64,000 bases of DNA from assembly GCF_907163085.1 (NCBI RefSeq), contig NZ_CAJQTX010000009.1, forward strand, positions 248,001 through 312,000. The letters are read 5' to 3'. Positions 28,345 to 37,323 of the stretch are shown here, piece by piece. The stretch comes from Candidatus Accumulibacter sp. ACC003. Lineage in GTDB: Bacteria; Pseudomonadota; Gammaproteobacteria; Burkholderiales; Rhodocyclaceae. How positions within the stretch are numbered: the stretch's first letter is position 1; the number at the start of each line of letters is the position of its first letter. The notes under the pieces are model-generated. The model was given only the letters and a program-made list of their open reading frames with translations, was not told where the DNA came from and did not search any database. A program made the position numbers and the translations under genes.

Positions 28345-30260
28345 GTGATGCTCCACTCGGATGGCGCGATGTCCGGCGCGGTCATGCGGCCGAGCGCCTC
28401 CCACAGCGTGACGTAATGACGCGGCAGGACGTCGATGCCGTTCGACATCTGGCTTGCGGTATCGACGCCCCACACCGCCGGCCCGGCAACGCCAGCAGCG
28501 GTGACCAGCCCCGAATAGAGCGTCTGCTGCGCGCCGAGAGTGCCGGTGGTGTTGTTCTGATACTCATCGGGCAGACCCAGCATATGACCGAACTCGTGCT
28601 CGCCGACCGAGTAGCGGTTGGCGGTGTACGTCGTCTCGAAGGCGTGATCGACGGTGATGTCCGCCCGGCGGTTGGCGACGTCGCCGGCAGCACCCACCGG
28701 CCCGTGCCCCAGCACGCCGATCGGCTGCGTCACGCCGAGGCCGGCGAGGAAGCTGCGCACCGCCAGCGCACGCCGCTCGGCGAGGTCGACATTGTGCGTG
28801 CTGTCGCCGTCGCGACTGGCGAAGCCGTCGACCTTGAGCGGGACCAGCGGATCGGACGGATTCTTCTGCTTTGCGGCATCGGCGAAGGCGGTGAGTGCCG
28901 GTCGTGCTGCCGGGCTGATGACGTCCGAATCGTTGCCGAAGAGCACCGGCGACGCGGCCGCCGCGGCGAGCACGCTCTCCAGGCGCTGGCGCTCGGTGGT
29001 CGCCACGCTGCCGCTGTTGAAATTGGTTTCTTCGCGCACGTCGGACTGGTAGAGGTCGGCTGTTGCCGGCCGCTCCGGATGCGCCACGTCGGGGTCGTTG
29101 GTCGCCGACTTGTAGTCGATGCCCGGTCCCGGGCTCTTGTGCACGGTGCTCACGTAATGCGCCGAGGCGTCGTCACCGACCTCGACCGGCATCACCAGCG
29201 GGATGGCCCTGAAGTTCCAGCAGGACTTGGTCGAGGTCATCGTATGCTGGGCGCTCCAGCGGGCCGCGACGCGACCGATATAGTCGCGCTTGAAGTCGGC
29301 TTTTTCAGTGTCGCTCCAGAAGAAGCGGCTGAGGTCCTCGCCGGCCATGCGGCGGCTGATCCATTCGAGCATTCCCGGCGCGTTGTCGGCGGAAACGAAA
29401 TTGAACTTCATCTTCACCGTCACCGGCATCAGCCCGAGCAGCGGAAAATAGTCGGCGTCGAACATGCCGAAGGTGGTCGACGGAATGTAGCGCTCGAGGT
29501 GCATATGGCGCAGCGCAAAGGCATCGCGACGGACGCCCTCTTCCGGCGTCAGGCAGGCGCCGAACAGGCTGTCGAAGAGCGGCGTCGGAGCCGCCGGAAC
29601 ACCCGCCGGCAGGGGCACGCCGGCATCGCTCGGGCCGACCGCCGCAGCGGCCGCGACCGCTGCATCGGGAGAGACACCGGCATCGGCTGTGACCCCGGTT
29701 TCGGGTGCGCGGGCGATGGTATCGGCGCCGCCACCGCTGACCGCATGCGCGAGTTCGTGCGCGATCAAGCGACGTCCCGAGTCGGACCCGGGCTGGTAGC
29801 GGCCGGGTGCAAACACGACATCGTTGCCGAGGGTAAAGGCGCGCGCTTGCAGCAATCGTGCCATCTCGCCCTCGCGCGGTCCGCTGTGCACCCGCACGGC
29901 ACCCAGATCACGCCCGAAACGCGGCTCGAAGAAGTCGCGGGTGTGGCCATCGAGCGGACGGCCCGAACCGATCCCCGGTAGCGATGCCGCCACCGGGCCG
30001 GCCCCTTCTGGCGAGCGCTGGATGTCGGACGCGCAACTCACGCAGGGCGCCACTGGTGCGCAGCCAGAACATCCTGCGGGCGCCATCACGGCCTCCGTGA
30101 CGCGCTCTGCCTGCCGCTCGCTGGCATCTTCCGGGCGGGCGACACTCAGTCCGCGCGCGGCAAGGAATCGCGGCACCCCCGACGCCGCCCTGGTAGGCGT
30201 GACAGGCGCGTGGGCGGCCTGTTCCCGCCCGGTTTTACTGGCAAGCTGACTGAATCCCAT
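28341..30260 (-). CDS. DUF4157 protein with OmpA-like domain and C-terminal metzincin-type motif
   Basis: 639 aa. DUF4157 at about 105-175 (FFEPRFGRDLGAVRVHSG; AFTLGNDVVFAPG; HELAHAV near 168). A Cys-rich patch (CSGCAPVAPCVSC) lies at about 65-78. The middle is unrecognised. An OmpA-like part spans about 425-540 (VLFGNDSDVISPAARPAL; LKVDGFASRDGD; NVDLAERRALAVRSFL). It is followed near 552 by HEFGHMLGLPDEY, a HExxHxxGxxD zinc-protease signature of metzincin type. The start at 30260 follows GGAGGACGAAAG; an ORF start at 30296 is less likely. Candidate cargo of the injection system; the second zinc motif suggests a real peptidase. Confidence 0.78.
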   Translation of the reverse strand: MGFSQLASKTGREQAAHAPVTPTRAASGVPRFLAARGLSVARPEDASERQAERVTEAVMAPAGCSGCAPVAPCVSCASDIQRSPEGAGPVAASLPGIGSGRPLDGHTRDFFEPRFGRDLGAVRVHSGPREGEMARLLQARAFTLGNDVVFAPGRYQPGSDSGRRLIAHELAHAVSGGGADTIARAPETGVTADAGVSPDAAVAAAAAVGPSDAGVPLPAGVPAAPTPLFDSLFGACLTPEEGVRRDAFALRHMHLERYIPSTTFGMFDADYFPLLGLMPVTVKMKFNFVSADNAPGMLEWISRRMAGEDLSRFFWSDTEKADFKRDYIGRVAARWSAQHTMTSTKSCWNFRAIPLVMPVEVGDDASAHYVSTVHKSPGPGIDYKSATNDPDVAHPERPATADLYQSDVREETNFNSGSVATTERQRLESVLAAAAASPVLFGNDSDVISPAARPALTAFADAAKQKNPSDPLVPLKVDGFASRDGDSTHNVDLAERRALAVRSFLAGLGVTQPIGVLGHGPVGAAGDVANRRADITVDHAFETTYTANRYSVGEHEFGHMLGLPDEYQNNTTGTLGAQQTLYSGLVTAAGVAGPAVWGVDTASQMSNGIDVLPRHYVTLWEALGRMTAPDIAPSEWSIT

Positions 30261-30456
30261 CTTTCGTCCTCCATCGCCATACGCACGATCCACCACGGGT
30301 TGCGCGCGCGTCGCCCGCGCAACCGCTTGCCAACACCTGCTTTAAGCATGGCTGGCGATAGACACCCTGCCGGAATGTCGGCGTAGAATCGGACGACATC
30401 CCGTAAGCCCATGCCGCAGCCACTGCCAATTGGTCACCAGCCATCACCCCATTGCC

Positions 30457-31398
30457 ATGAGCGACCCGCCGCTCCCGCTCCCACTCCCGACGCGCCGCAT
30501 TCCCGTCGCCTTCGACATGGAGACACGCGATCCCGACGATGCGCTGACGCTGTGCCTGCTCGCCACCCATCCGGCGGTCGAGTTGCTGGCGGTAACGGCC
30601 ACGCCGGGAACTCCCGCACAACTCGGCGTGATCCGTGAAATCCTGCGGCGCCTTGCGGTGGACCTCCCGGTGGCTGCCCGCGCGCCAGGCAGCACCGCCG
30701 ATGCGGTGTCGCCGTTCCACTACGCGTGGCTCGGCACGCCCTCCCCGGTAGCCGGCACACTTATCGCGCATGCGCTGTTGGCAGAAATTCTGCAGCAGCG
30801 TCCGGAGTGCACGCTGCTCACCGGCGCGCCACTCCACACTCTGCATGAACTGCTTGTTCATCACCCTGAACTGTCGATCTCGCGCTGGGTCGCGCAGGGC
30901 GGTTTCGCGGGCGACAATCTGGTGCCGGCCAGCCATCGGCTCGAAAAATTCGCTGGCCTCCGCCGCTGCGAGAGCTATAACTTCGGCCACAACAAGACGG
31001 CTGCACGGGCGGCACTCACCAGTCCGCGCATCCTCCAGCGCCGACTGGTGAGCAAAAATGTAACGCATGGCTTGGCCTGGGACCAGAACCTTGATCGCCA
31101 GCTTGCCGGCCTCGACGAAACAAGCGCGGGGCTGCGCCTGATGCGGGAAGCGATGGCGCTCTACCTGCACGATAAGCCCCTCGGCAAGCTGCTCCACGAC
31201 CCGCTCGCCGCGGTCGCGGCCATCGACCCCGACGCTTTCGAATGGCGCGAGGTCGAGGTGACGTACGCGCAGGGCCGCTGGGGCGCCGAGCCGGCACCCG
31301 GGAGCGGTACCTTCATCACCGTTGCCGTCGACCGCCAACGCGCTCTGGCGACTCTGGTCGCACCAGCCCGATTGACAAACACGAGAACCTTGCCATGA
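30457..31398 (+). CDS. Inosine/uridine-preferring nucleoside-hydrolase-like protein
   Basis: 313 aa. The N-terminal IPVAFDMETRDPDDALTL is a variant of the calcium-binding DxDxxxDDA motif of nucleoside hydrolases, and LHDPLAAVAAIDP near residue 250 matches the conserved late HDP.A motif. The family splits nucleosides into base and ribose. Spacing in the first motif differs slightly from the classic form, so substrate is uncertain. It lies on the plus strand inside the otherwise minus-strand eCIS locus, divergent from the DUF4157-metzincin gene and coupled (ATGA) to a 112-aa gene. The ATG at 30457 is chosen; an upstream ATG at 30430 is possible. Confidence 0.7.
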   Translation: MSDPPLPLPLPTRRIPVAFDMETRDPDDALTLCLLATHPAVELLAVTATPGTPAQLGVIREILRRLAVDLPVAARAPGSTADAVSPFHYAWLGTPSPVAGTLIAHALLAEILQQRPECTLLTGAPLHTLHELLVHHPELSISRWVAQGGFAGDNLVPASHRLEKFAGLRRCESYNFGHNKTAARAALTSPRILQRRLVSKNVTHGLAWDQNLDRQLAGLDETSAGLRLMREAMALYLHDKPLGKLLHDPLAAVAAIDPDAFEWREVEVTYAQGRWGAEPAPGSGTFITVAVDRQRALATLVAPARLTNTRTLP

Positions 31399-31733
31399 AC
31401 CTTCAGACCCGGGTCTACGCGACTACCGCGGGCTGCCCTGACCGCGCTGCTGCGGTCGCCTTGATGCGGGCCATCGGCCAGCGCCTGCGCGAGATCGCCG
31501 CCCGGCGACCGGGCCTCGGCTGGCAGGCGATCGCCTTCGCCGACGCGCAGGATATCGAAGATTTCGATGTCGATACGGAACTTACCAACCGCGCCACCAG
31601 CGGTCGCCTGCCCGCGCTCAACGTGAATCTTTCCTTCGATCTGGACCTGGCCCCGGCCGGAGATCCGGAGATCGAGGCGCTGCTCGAGGAGTTTCAACTG
31701 CTTCATGTGGCGACCCTGCCCGATGACGATTAA
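31395..31733 (+). CDS. Small acidic protein coupled to the nucleoside hydrolase gene
   Basis: 112 aa; the ATG overlaps the stop of the upstream gene (ATGA), so the pair is co-translated. The protein is acidic, with ADAQDIEDFDVDTEL in the middle and an acidic C-terminus (EIEALLEEFQL...DDD). I recognise no family. Its last four bases overlap the end of the converging DUF4157-PRTase gene. Confidence 0.6.
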   Translation: MNLQTRVYATTAGCPDRAAAVALMRAIGQRLREIAARRPGLGWQAIAFADAQDIEDFDVDTELTNRATSGRLPALNVNLSFDLDLAPAGDPEIEALLEEFQLLHVATLPDDD

Positions 31734-34700
31734 GGCGTCGGCGCCGGCGGCGCCAGCATCCTGATCAGCACGTCGCGCGTGTTCTCGCCCGGTAGCGGGT
31801 ATTCCGCACGCACGATGCGCCCGTCCCTGTCGAACAGGGTGATTGGCTCGCGACTGTCCGGGGTGTACACGATCTCCATATCGTCGCCGAGCACCAGCCG
31901 CATCTGACGCTGATCGGGGTGGATCTGCGAGCCGCCGGGACTGCGCGCCCGCGGGCTTCCACGCAAGGGGCCCATGGTGCCACCAGCCTCGAAGCCCAGC
32001 GTCTCGCGCAGCCAGTGCACATCGATGTCGACACCCGGATTGGCGCGCGCGAGAGGCAACAGGACCTGGTCGCGCAGGGCGCTCGCCGTGGTCCCGCCCA
32101 TGTACGCATCGACAATCGCGATGCGCCCCGCGCCGCCATCGATCAGCGCCTGGAACTGCGCCTGCATTGCCGGCCCATCGAATTTCCGGCCCTGCGCGTC
32201 GAGGTGCACCGGCATGTGGTGGACTCGCGTCGCCAGCTCGCCGTCGCCAGCTGCGATGACATCCACCAGGAAGGCACCGCCACGCTCCATGCCGACGATA
32301 GCGCCCGGGTTTTCGCTCTTCAGCTGCGCGATCAGTTCGACGAAAGCGCGCTGATTTTCGGCCAACACGGTATCCAGGACAAAGCCTTCGAGCTCACCGC
32401 GCTCGGCTCCGTGCGGCGTGCGCAGAGATCCAATCACGTCCTGGCGTTGCTCGCGGCTGCTACCCGAGGCGTCGATAAGCGCCGCCAGCTCCGCCAGGCG
32501 GGCGGTCCGTTCGGGTGACACCGCGCGCTCGACAAAGAACATCGGCGCCTCACCGGCGAACTCGGCGGTCACCGTCCGACGGCCAGTGGCATCGGTAGAA
32601 TCGGACACCGACGCCCCGAGTTCGGTAAGGCGCTGCATCAGCGGCTCGGTGGCTTCCGCCTCATAGGTATACAGGTTCTCCCCGCCAGCACGTTGCAGGC
32701 CGACACGTTCCGCCAGCCCGAGTGAGCGGGCGAGTAGTTCGCCGCCAACCGCGGCGGTGTCGAGAGTGCGGTCTGCGAGGGCGTTACGCAGTTCCTGGAG
32801 GCCGATCTCGGCGTCTCCCCGAACCTCCTCGATGATCTCGCGTAAACGCGTGTTCAGTGCCTCGGCTTCGGCCCGCAGGTCGGCAGACACCGTCGCATCG
32901 TCGCCACGACCGGCCGCCAGCTCGGAGCGCATGCGCTCACGCAATTGACTACGCGAGATCTCGATCGACGCCAGGCGCGTCCCATAGCGGCCATTGAAGG
33001 TTTCCAGCGCGCGCAACTGGCGATGGCTGTGAATAGCGCGCGTTACGGCGCCCGCGGCGATGGCGATGCCGGCCAGCATCACGAGGTTTTCGAGCGACAT
33101 GCGCGCGATCTCGTCCGAACTCGGCCAGCGCCCTTCCTCGATGCGAAAATGCACCACGCCCCAGCCGCTCAGGATGGCGTACGAGGCGGTATGCGTGGCG
33201 ACACCCGTCAGCGCCGCCAGATCGCGGGCGGCGAGGGCGCTGCGAATCCCCGAACCGGTGGCCCGCAACAATCCGAACAGGCCGATATTGAGCGCCAGGT
33301 CGAGCAGGAACGGCATGCGCGGTGGCGGCGCGAAGACGCCCGACAATCCGCGGCTCACGGTGGTGAAGGTAAGCGCCTCGATGGCCACCGATCCGGCGGC
33401 CGCGGCACCCGTTGCACCCGGCCCGGCGACCAGCGCGCCGGCACCGGCCGACAACATCGCCGCGGTAAGGGTAATGCCCAGCCCGATGAGCAAGGCCGAA
33501 GCGCCAACGAACAGGGGAATCGCGCGATAGAAGCGCGCGACGGCAGGATCGGTCTGGTGATGCTCAAGCTGCGCCTGCAGGTCCGCGACATCCTCCGCGT
33601 AGGCGGCGTCGCGCATCCTCTGGCAACGGTTGAGGATGGTAACGACGTCCTCATAGGCTCCGACGATCACGTTAGCGCCGCCAACCAGAGCCTCCCACCC
33701 GCGCAGAGCGCGCTCCCAGTCGGCGACGGCGGCGATACTGTACTGAAGCAGGTGCCCGCTGTCCGCGAAGGCCGCCTCGCGATCGGCCAGGTCGGCGTCG
33801 CCGCGCGCACGCGCAGCGGCAATTTCCCGCCCTTCGCCTTCGAGCGCGTCGAGCCGCCCGCGAATCCACTCGACCCAGGCGACCATCTCCTCAGCGTAGC
33901 CCTCGGTAAGGGCATAGCCGGCATGACGATGTGCCAGAATTCCCAGGTCAAGCTCGGTCAGCGCGCGCGGCAGCGCTGCCCCGAGCGCCTCGGCGACCGA
34001 GAGCTTCTCGAGTGCGTCGTCATCCATCGCGGCGGCCAGCGCCGCGACGTAGGCGGCGCGCACGCTGGTGGCCAGGCCAACGTAAGCGGGGCTGGCAGCG
34101 CCCAGCGTGCTCACATCGTCGTAGCTCGCGAGCATCAGCCCGAGGTTGGTGAGATTGCGCGCCCCGCGCTCGGCGATCTCCAGGGCCATGGTCACGCGCC
34201 GCGCCGCCCAGCGCGGCTCGGCGACCACCGAGGTCAACGAGGGGCGCTCGACGTCGATACGCAATTCCACCTGCTCGACCGCTTCGATCACCGGTCGGTC
34301 GTCCGCGTGGTCGGCACGGATGCGCGCCAGCAGCAAATCCAGCAGGCGCAGGCGATCGCCGATTTCGGCCGGGCTCAGCCCCTCTGGCACGGCAATCTCC
34401 AACTGCTGCTCGCGTCCGCGTGCGGCGGCGGCACTCATTACTCCGTCGGCCCGCTCAGCACCTTCGATGGCGCCCTCGGCGCGATCGATCGCGTGATACA
34501 GCCGGATCGCCTCGCTGCCCTCGTGGACCATGGTGAGGCCACCCAGCAGCTCGTTCTTGAGCCTCCTCAGCATTGCCCGACCGGCTTCGCTGCTGGCGAA
34601 ACTATCCAGATTGTCGTCGCGCGCATGGCGTACGAAGGCGCTGGCAACGTCGTCGCGGTCACCCCAGCCCAGCGCGTCCATCACCTGCCCGACAAAACCA

Positions 34701-35359
34701 TAGTGGTGGGGGCTCATCCAGGCGAGGTCGAAGAGACGCCCACCCAGACCCTCTTCGTCGAGGTTTCCCCAGGACGTGAAGCTATCGATGAGTCCCTCTG
34801 GCGTGCTCTCGTCGGGATAGCACTGGAGCGCCTGCTGCGACAGCCTGCTCAGCGGGCGCGTACCGGTCTGTGCGGCGCGGTCGGCATCCTGCTCGGCCTG
34901 AGCATCACGCGAACGCGCCGGCGTCGCCCGCACGGGCGCGGTGCTTTGCTGCACCACATGGGCGAGTTCGTGCGCCAGCAGAAGCCGGCCCGTCGCCGTT
35001 TCGGGCTGGTAGGCGCCGCTGGCGAACGCCACGTGGCGACCCACCGTGAATGCCCGTGCTCCGAGCTGGCGGGCGCTGCTCGCGGCGTCCGCATTGTCGT
35101 GGATGAGCACGCCGGACGGATCGAAAGCGAAACTGCTCCCGAAGCGGGTCTGTTCGGCACGCCCCAGCGAGCTCGCCGCTCCCATCGGCAGGCCCGCTGG
35201 CGAACGTGCATCGCCCGCCAGTTTGTCGCCAGCGCTCGAGGCACGCATGAAACGGGGCAGCCCGACCGTCGCCGTGAGCGGCTCGGACTGCCCGCCGCCC
35301 TGATGCTCGGCCGTTGCGCCCTGCTCCACCGCTGGCGCCACTGTCGGTGCAAAGGTCAT
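31730..35359 (-). CDS. Large DUF4157 protein with hydrophobic helices and a C-terminal phosphoribosyltransferase-like domain
   Basis: 1209 aa, the largest DUF4157 protein here. DUF4157 at about 70-140 (FDPSGVLIHDNADAA; AFTVGRHVAFASG; HELAHVVQQ near 129). A helical region (about 180-600) follows. Strong hydrophobic segments occur at about 613-650 (FVGASALLIGLGITLTAAML), ~690 and ~755, then a coiled helical stretch. The C-terminal ~200 residues look like a PRTase fold: GMERGGAFLVDVI near 1021 and IAIVDAYMGGTTASALRDQV near 1079, the latter in the place of the PRPP-binding VxDxxxTGxT loop. Start overlaps the ATPase stop (ATGA). Architecture of DUF4157, membrane-like middle and enzyme tail suggests a delivered effector; activity is untested inference. 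Confidence 0.72.
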   Translation of the reverse strand: MTFAPTVAPAVEQGATAEHQGGGQSEPLTATVGLPRFMRASSAGDKLAGDARSPAGLPMGAASSLGRAEQTRFGSSFAFDPSGVLIHDNADAASSARQLGARAFTVGRHVAFASGAYQPETATGRLLLAHELAHVVQQSTAPVRATPARSRDAQAEQDADRAAQTGTRPLSRLSQQALQCYPDESTPEGLIDSFTSWGNLDEEGLGGRLFDLAWMSPHHYGFVGQVMDALGWGDRDDVASAFVRHARDDNLDSFASSEAGRAMLRRLKNELLGGLTMVHEGSEAIRLYHAIDRAEGAIEGAERADGVMSAAAARGREQQLEIAVPEGLSPAEIGDRLRLLDLLLARIRADHADDRPVIEAVEQVELRIDVERPSLTSVVAEPRWAARRVTMALEIAERGARNLTNLGLMLASYDDVSTLGAASPAYVGLATSVRAAYVAALAAAMDDDALEKLSVAEALGAALPRALTELDLGILAHRHAGYALTEGYAEEMVAWVEWIRGRLDALEGEGREIAAARARGDADLADREAAFADSGHLLQYSIAAVADWERALRGWEALVGGANVIVGAYEDVVTILNRCQRMRDAAYAEDVADLQAQLEHHQTDPAVARFYRAIPLFVGASALLIGLGITLTAAMLSAGAGALVAGPGATGAAAAGSVAIEALTFTTVSRGLSGVFAPPPRMPFLLDLALNIGLFGLLRATGSGIRSALAARDLAALTGVATHTASYAILSGWGVVHFRIEEGRWPSSDEIARMSLENLVMLAGIAIAAGAVTRAIHSHRQLRALETFNGRYGTRLASIEISRSQLRERMRSELAAGRGDDATVSADLRAEAEALNTRLREIIEEVRGDAEIGLQELRNALADRTLDTAAVGGELLARSLGLAERVGLQRAGGENLYTYEAEATEPLMQRLTELGASVSDSTDATGRRTVTAEFAGEAPMFFVERAVSPERTARLAELAALIDASGSSREQRQDVIGSLRTPHGAERGELEGFVLDTVLAENQRAFVELIAQLKSENPGAIVGMERGGAFLVDVIAAGDGELATRVHHMPVHLDAQGRKFDGPAMQAQFQALIDGGAGRIAIVDAYMGGTTASALRDQVLLPLARANPGVDIDVHWLRETLGFEAGGTMGPLRGSPRARSPGGSQIHPDQRQMRLVLGDDMEIVYTPDSREPITLFDRDGRIVRAEYPLPGENTRDVLIRMLAPPAPTP

Positions 35360-37323
35360 AAGGTCTCCCCGCCAGCCAGCGCAGATGGAAGCTGCTTGCC
35401 AAGCTTGCGATACTCGGCGGCGATGGCCGCCAGCAAGGCCGCCTCACCAAGCGCCGTGCCGCCCTGACGCGCCAGCGCGGCGGCGGCGAGGACGACGTTG
35501 CGGATATGGCCGCCAGCCAGGTCGCAAGCGGCGGCGAGGCGATTCAGCGTCACGGCGTCGAGGCGCTGCGCTTCGCCGAGATGCGCCAGCCACAGCGCGC
35601 GACGCTCCTCGGGTCCGGGCGTCGGGAATTCGACGATCGCATCGAGTCGCCGCGTGAACGCCGAGTCGAAGCGCGCGCGGCTGTTGCTGGTCAGTAGCAC
35701 AATGCCCTCGAAACTCTCGATGCGCTGCAACAGGTAGTTGGTCTGCTGGTTGGCGAAGCGGTCGTTGGCGTCCTTGACGTCGGTGCGTTTGCCGAACAGC
35801 GAGTCGGCTTCGTCGAACAGCAGCACCACCTCGGCGTGCTCGGCGCGGGCAAACAGCTCGGAGAGGTTCTTCTCGGTCTCGCCAATGTACTTGCTGGTCA
35901 CCGACGCCAGATCGACGCGGTACAGCGGCAGCCCGAGGTGCGTCGCCACCCAGCTTGCCGCCAGCGTCTTGCCGGTACCCGACGGTCCCACCAGCAGCGC
36001 CCGCACGCCCGGCCGGTAGCGGCTGCGCGCAGCAGCACCGAGGCCGTCGGCGAGCGTGTCGCGCAGACGGCAGCGGGCGAGCAGCGCGTCGAGCGCGGTA
36101 CGCAGCGCCGGCGTCAGGATCATCGCCGCGTCGGGAATATCGTCGGTGAGCAGCTCGGCCAACGCGCCGAGGTCCGCTCCGACACCGCTTCTTGCCACCT
36201 GTGTGACATGCGTGCTGTCCAGCCGCTCGCCGCTGCGCGCCGCCGCCGAACGCGCCGCCTGCGCCAGCTCGGCGATCCGTCCGGCGCCATGGCGATGGTG
36301 CGCGGCGAGCGCCGAGATGGTCTGCTCCGACGCTGCAGCACCGAGCGCGCTGCGCCATAGCTGGCAGCGCTCGGCGGCTGCCGGCACCGGCAGCCGCCAT
36401 TGCGCGACCGCCGCGCCGGCCTCGATACTGCCCTCGAGTCCGCAAGCCACCAGCAAGGGTCCCTGGTGGCCGGCGATCCGCGGCGCCTGCCGGCGCTCGC
36501 CGGGAGCCAGCGACACGCACCATACCGGCAGGCAGCCGGCGAGCCACAACCACGGCCCGAGCCCGGCCGGCGCGTCGCCCGCGAAGAACACCGCGCGCGC
36601 GCCCACAGCAGCCGCCACGCACGCCGCGGCGGCGCGCGCCTCGAGCGCCTGGCCGCTGCGAATCAGTAAGGTACGCACGCCGTCATCGACCAGACCGGCG
36701 CCGTGCCGACGCGCCTCGGCGATGGTCGACTCGGCTAGCGGTGGCAGGGCAGCAGCATCGCTGTCGACGCCGTCGAAGCAGCCGCCACCGCGGCCGGCGA
36801 GGGCAAACAGCAGCGGCTGCGCGACGCGTACGCTGCGCTCGCACAGCGGCCGCTCTTCGGGATGCAGACGGATCATGCCGTGCCGCCGCGCCGGCCCGTC
36901 GGCCAGCGCCGAGAGCACCTCGTCGTCGCCGAGACGCTGACAGAGACAGGCGATCAGGCCGACGGTTGGACGCGCTTCGCCGACCGGGTGCTGCAGCCAG
37001 ATCAGCGCGCGCGCCGCCATCGGCAGCAGTTCGGCGGCTCGACCAAGCGCCAGCGCCAGCGTCTCGGCGATACTCAGTTGCGCGTGCGCCGCCAGCGCCT
37101 GCAGCAGGCGGTCGGATGCCGGTGGCTGCACCTGCCACGTCGCCAGCGCAGCCTGCAGATCAAGCGAACCGGCGCTGCTCGCCAGCCCGCGCGCCTGGCT
37201 CTCCAGCCAGGCGGCCTCCGGGCCGCTGTCGGTGCCGTAACCCTCGGCCAGCGCGGCGAAGGCGATATCGGCGAGCGTTGGCGCGAGCAGCGTTGCCGCG
37301 CACGCATCTGCCGGCCGGTTCAT
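35356..37323 (-). CDS. eCIS AAA+ ATPase (Afp15/Pvc15-like)
   Basis: 655 aa. The C-terminal third is a canonical AAA+ module: Walker A GPSGTGKT near 446, Walker B VVLLFDEADSLFGKR near 500, sensor region LLTSNSRARFDSAFTRR with the arginine finger. The N-terminal ~400 residues are helical with a degenerate second nucleotide-binding-like part. An AAA+ ATPase is a core member of eCIS loci and is thought to act in particle assembly or cargo loading. The chosen ATG at 37323 overlaps the upstream stop (TGATG), and its own stop overlaps the DUF4157-PRTase start, tying that protein to the operon. Confidence 0.9.
   Translation of the reverse strand: MNRPADACAATLLAPTLADIAFAALAEGYGTDSGPEAAWLESQARGLASSAGSLDLQAALATWQVQPPASDRLLQALAAHAQLSIAETLALALGRAAELLPMAARALIWLQHPVGEARPTVGLIACLCQRLGDDEVLSALADGPARRHGMIRLHPEERPLCERSVRVAQPLLFALAGRGGGCFDGVDSDAAALPPLAESTIAEARRHGAGLVDDGVRTLLIRSGQALEARAAAACVAAAVGARAVFFAGDAPAGLGPWLWLAGCLPVWCVSLAPGERRQAPRIAGHQGPLLVACGLEGSIEAGAAVAQWRLPVPAAAERCQLWRSALGAAASEQTISALAAHHRHGAGRIAELAQAARSAAARSGERLDSTHVTQVARSGVGADLGALAELLTDDIPDAAMILTPALRTALDALLARCRLRDTLADGLGAAARSRYRPGVRALLVGPSGTGKTLAASWVATHLGLPLYRVDLASVTSKYIGETEKNLSELFARAEHAEVVLLFDEADSLFGKRTDVKDANDRFANQQTNYLLQRIESFEGIVLLTSNSRARFDSAFTRRLDAIVEFPTPGPEERRALWLAHLGEAQRLDAVTLNRLAAACDLAGGHIRNVVLAAAALARQGGTALGEAALLAAIAAEYRKLGKQLPSALAGGETL

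Noticed and set aside
31395-31733. Immunity protein for the PRTase-tailed effector
   Set aside because: Position and small size would allow it, but it is coupled to the nucleoside hydrolase on the opposite strand and shows no immunity-family pattern; kept as unknown.
32945-35467. 840-residue plus-strand open frame
   Set aside because: Antisense to the DUF4157-PRTase gene, whose domains are recognisable; no motif or ribosome site on the plus strand.
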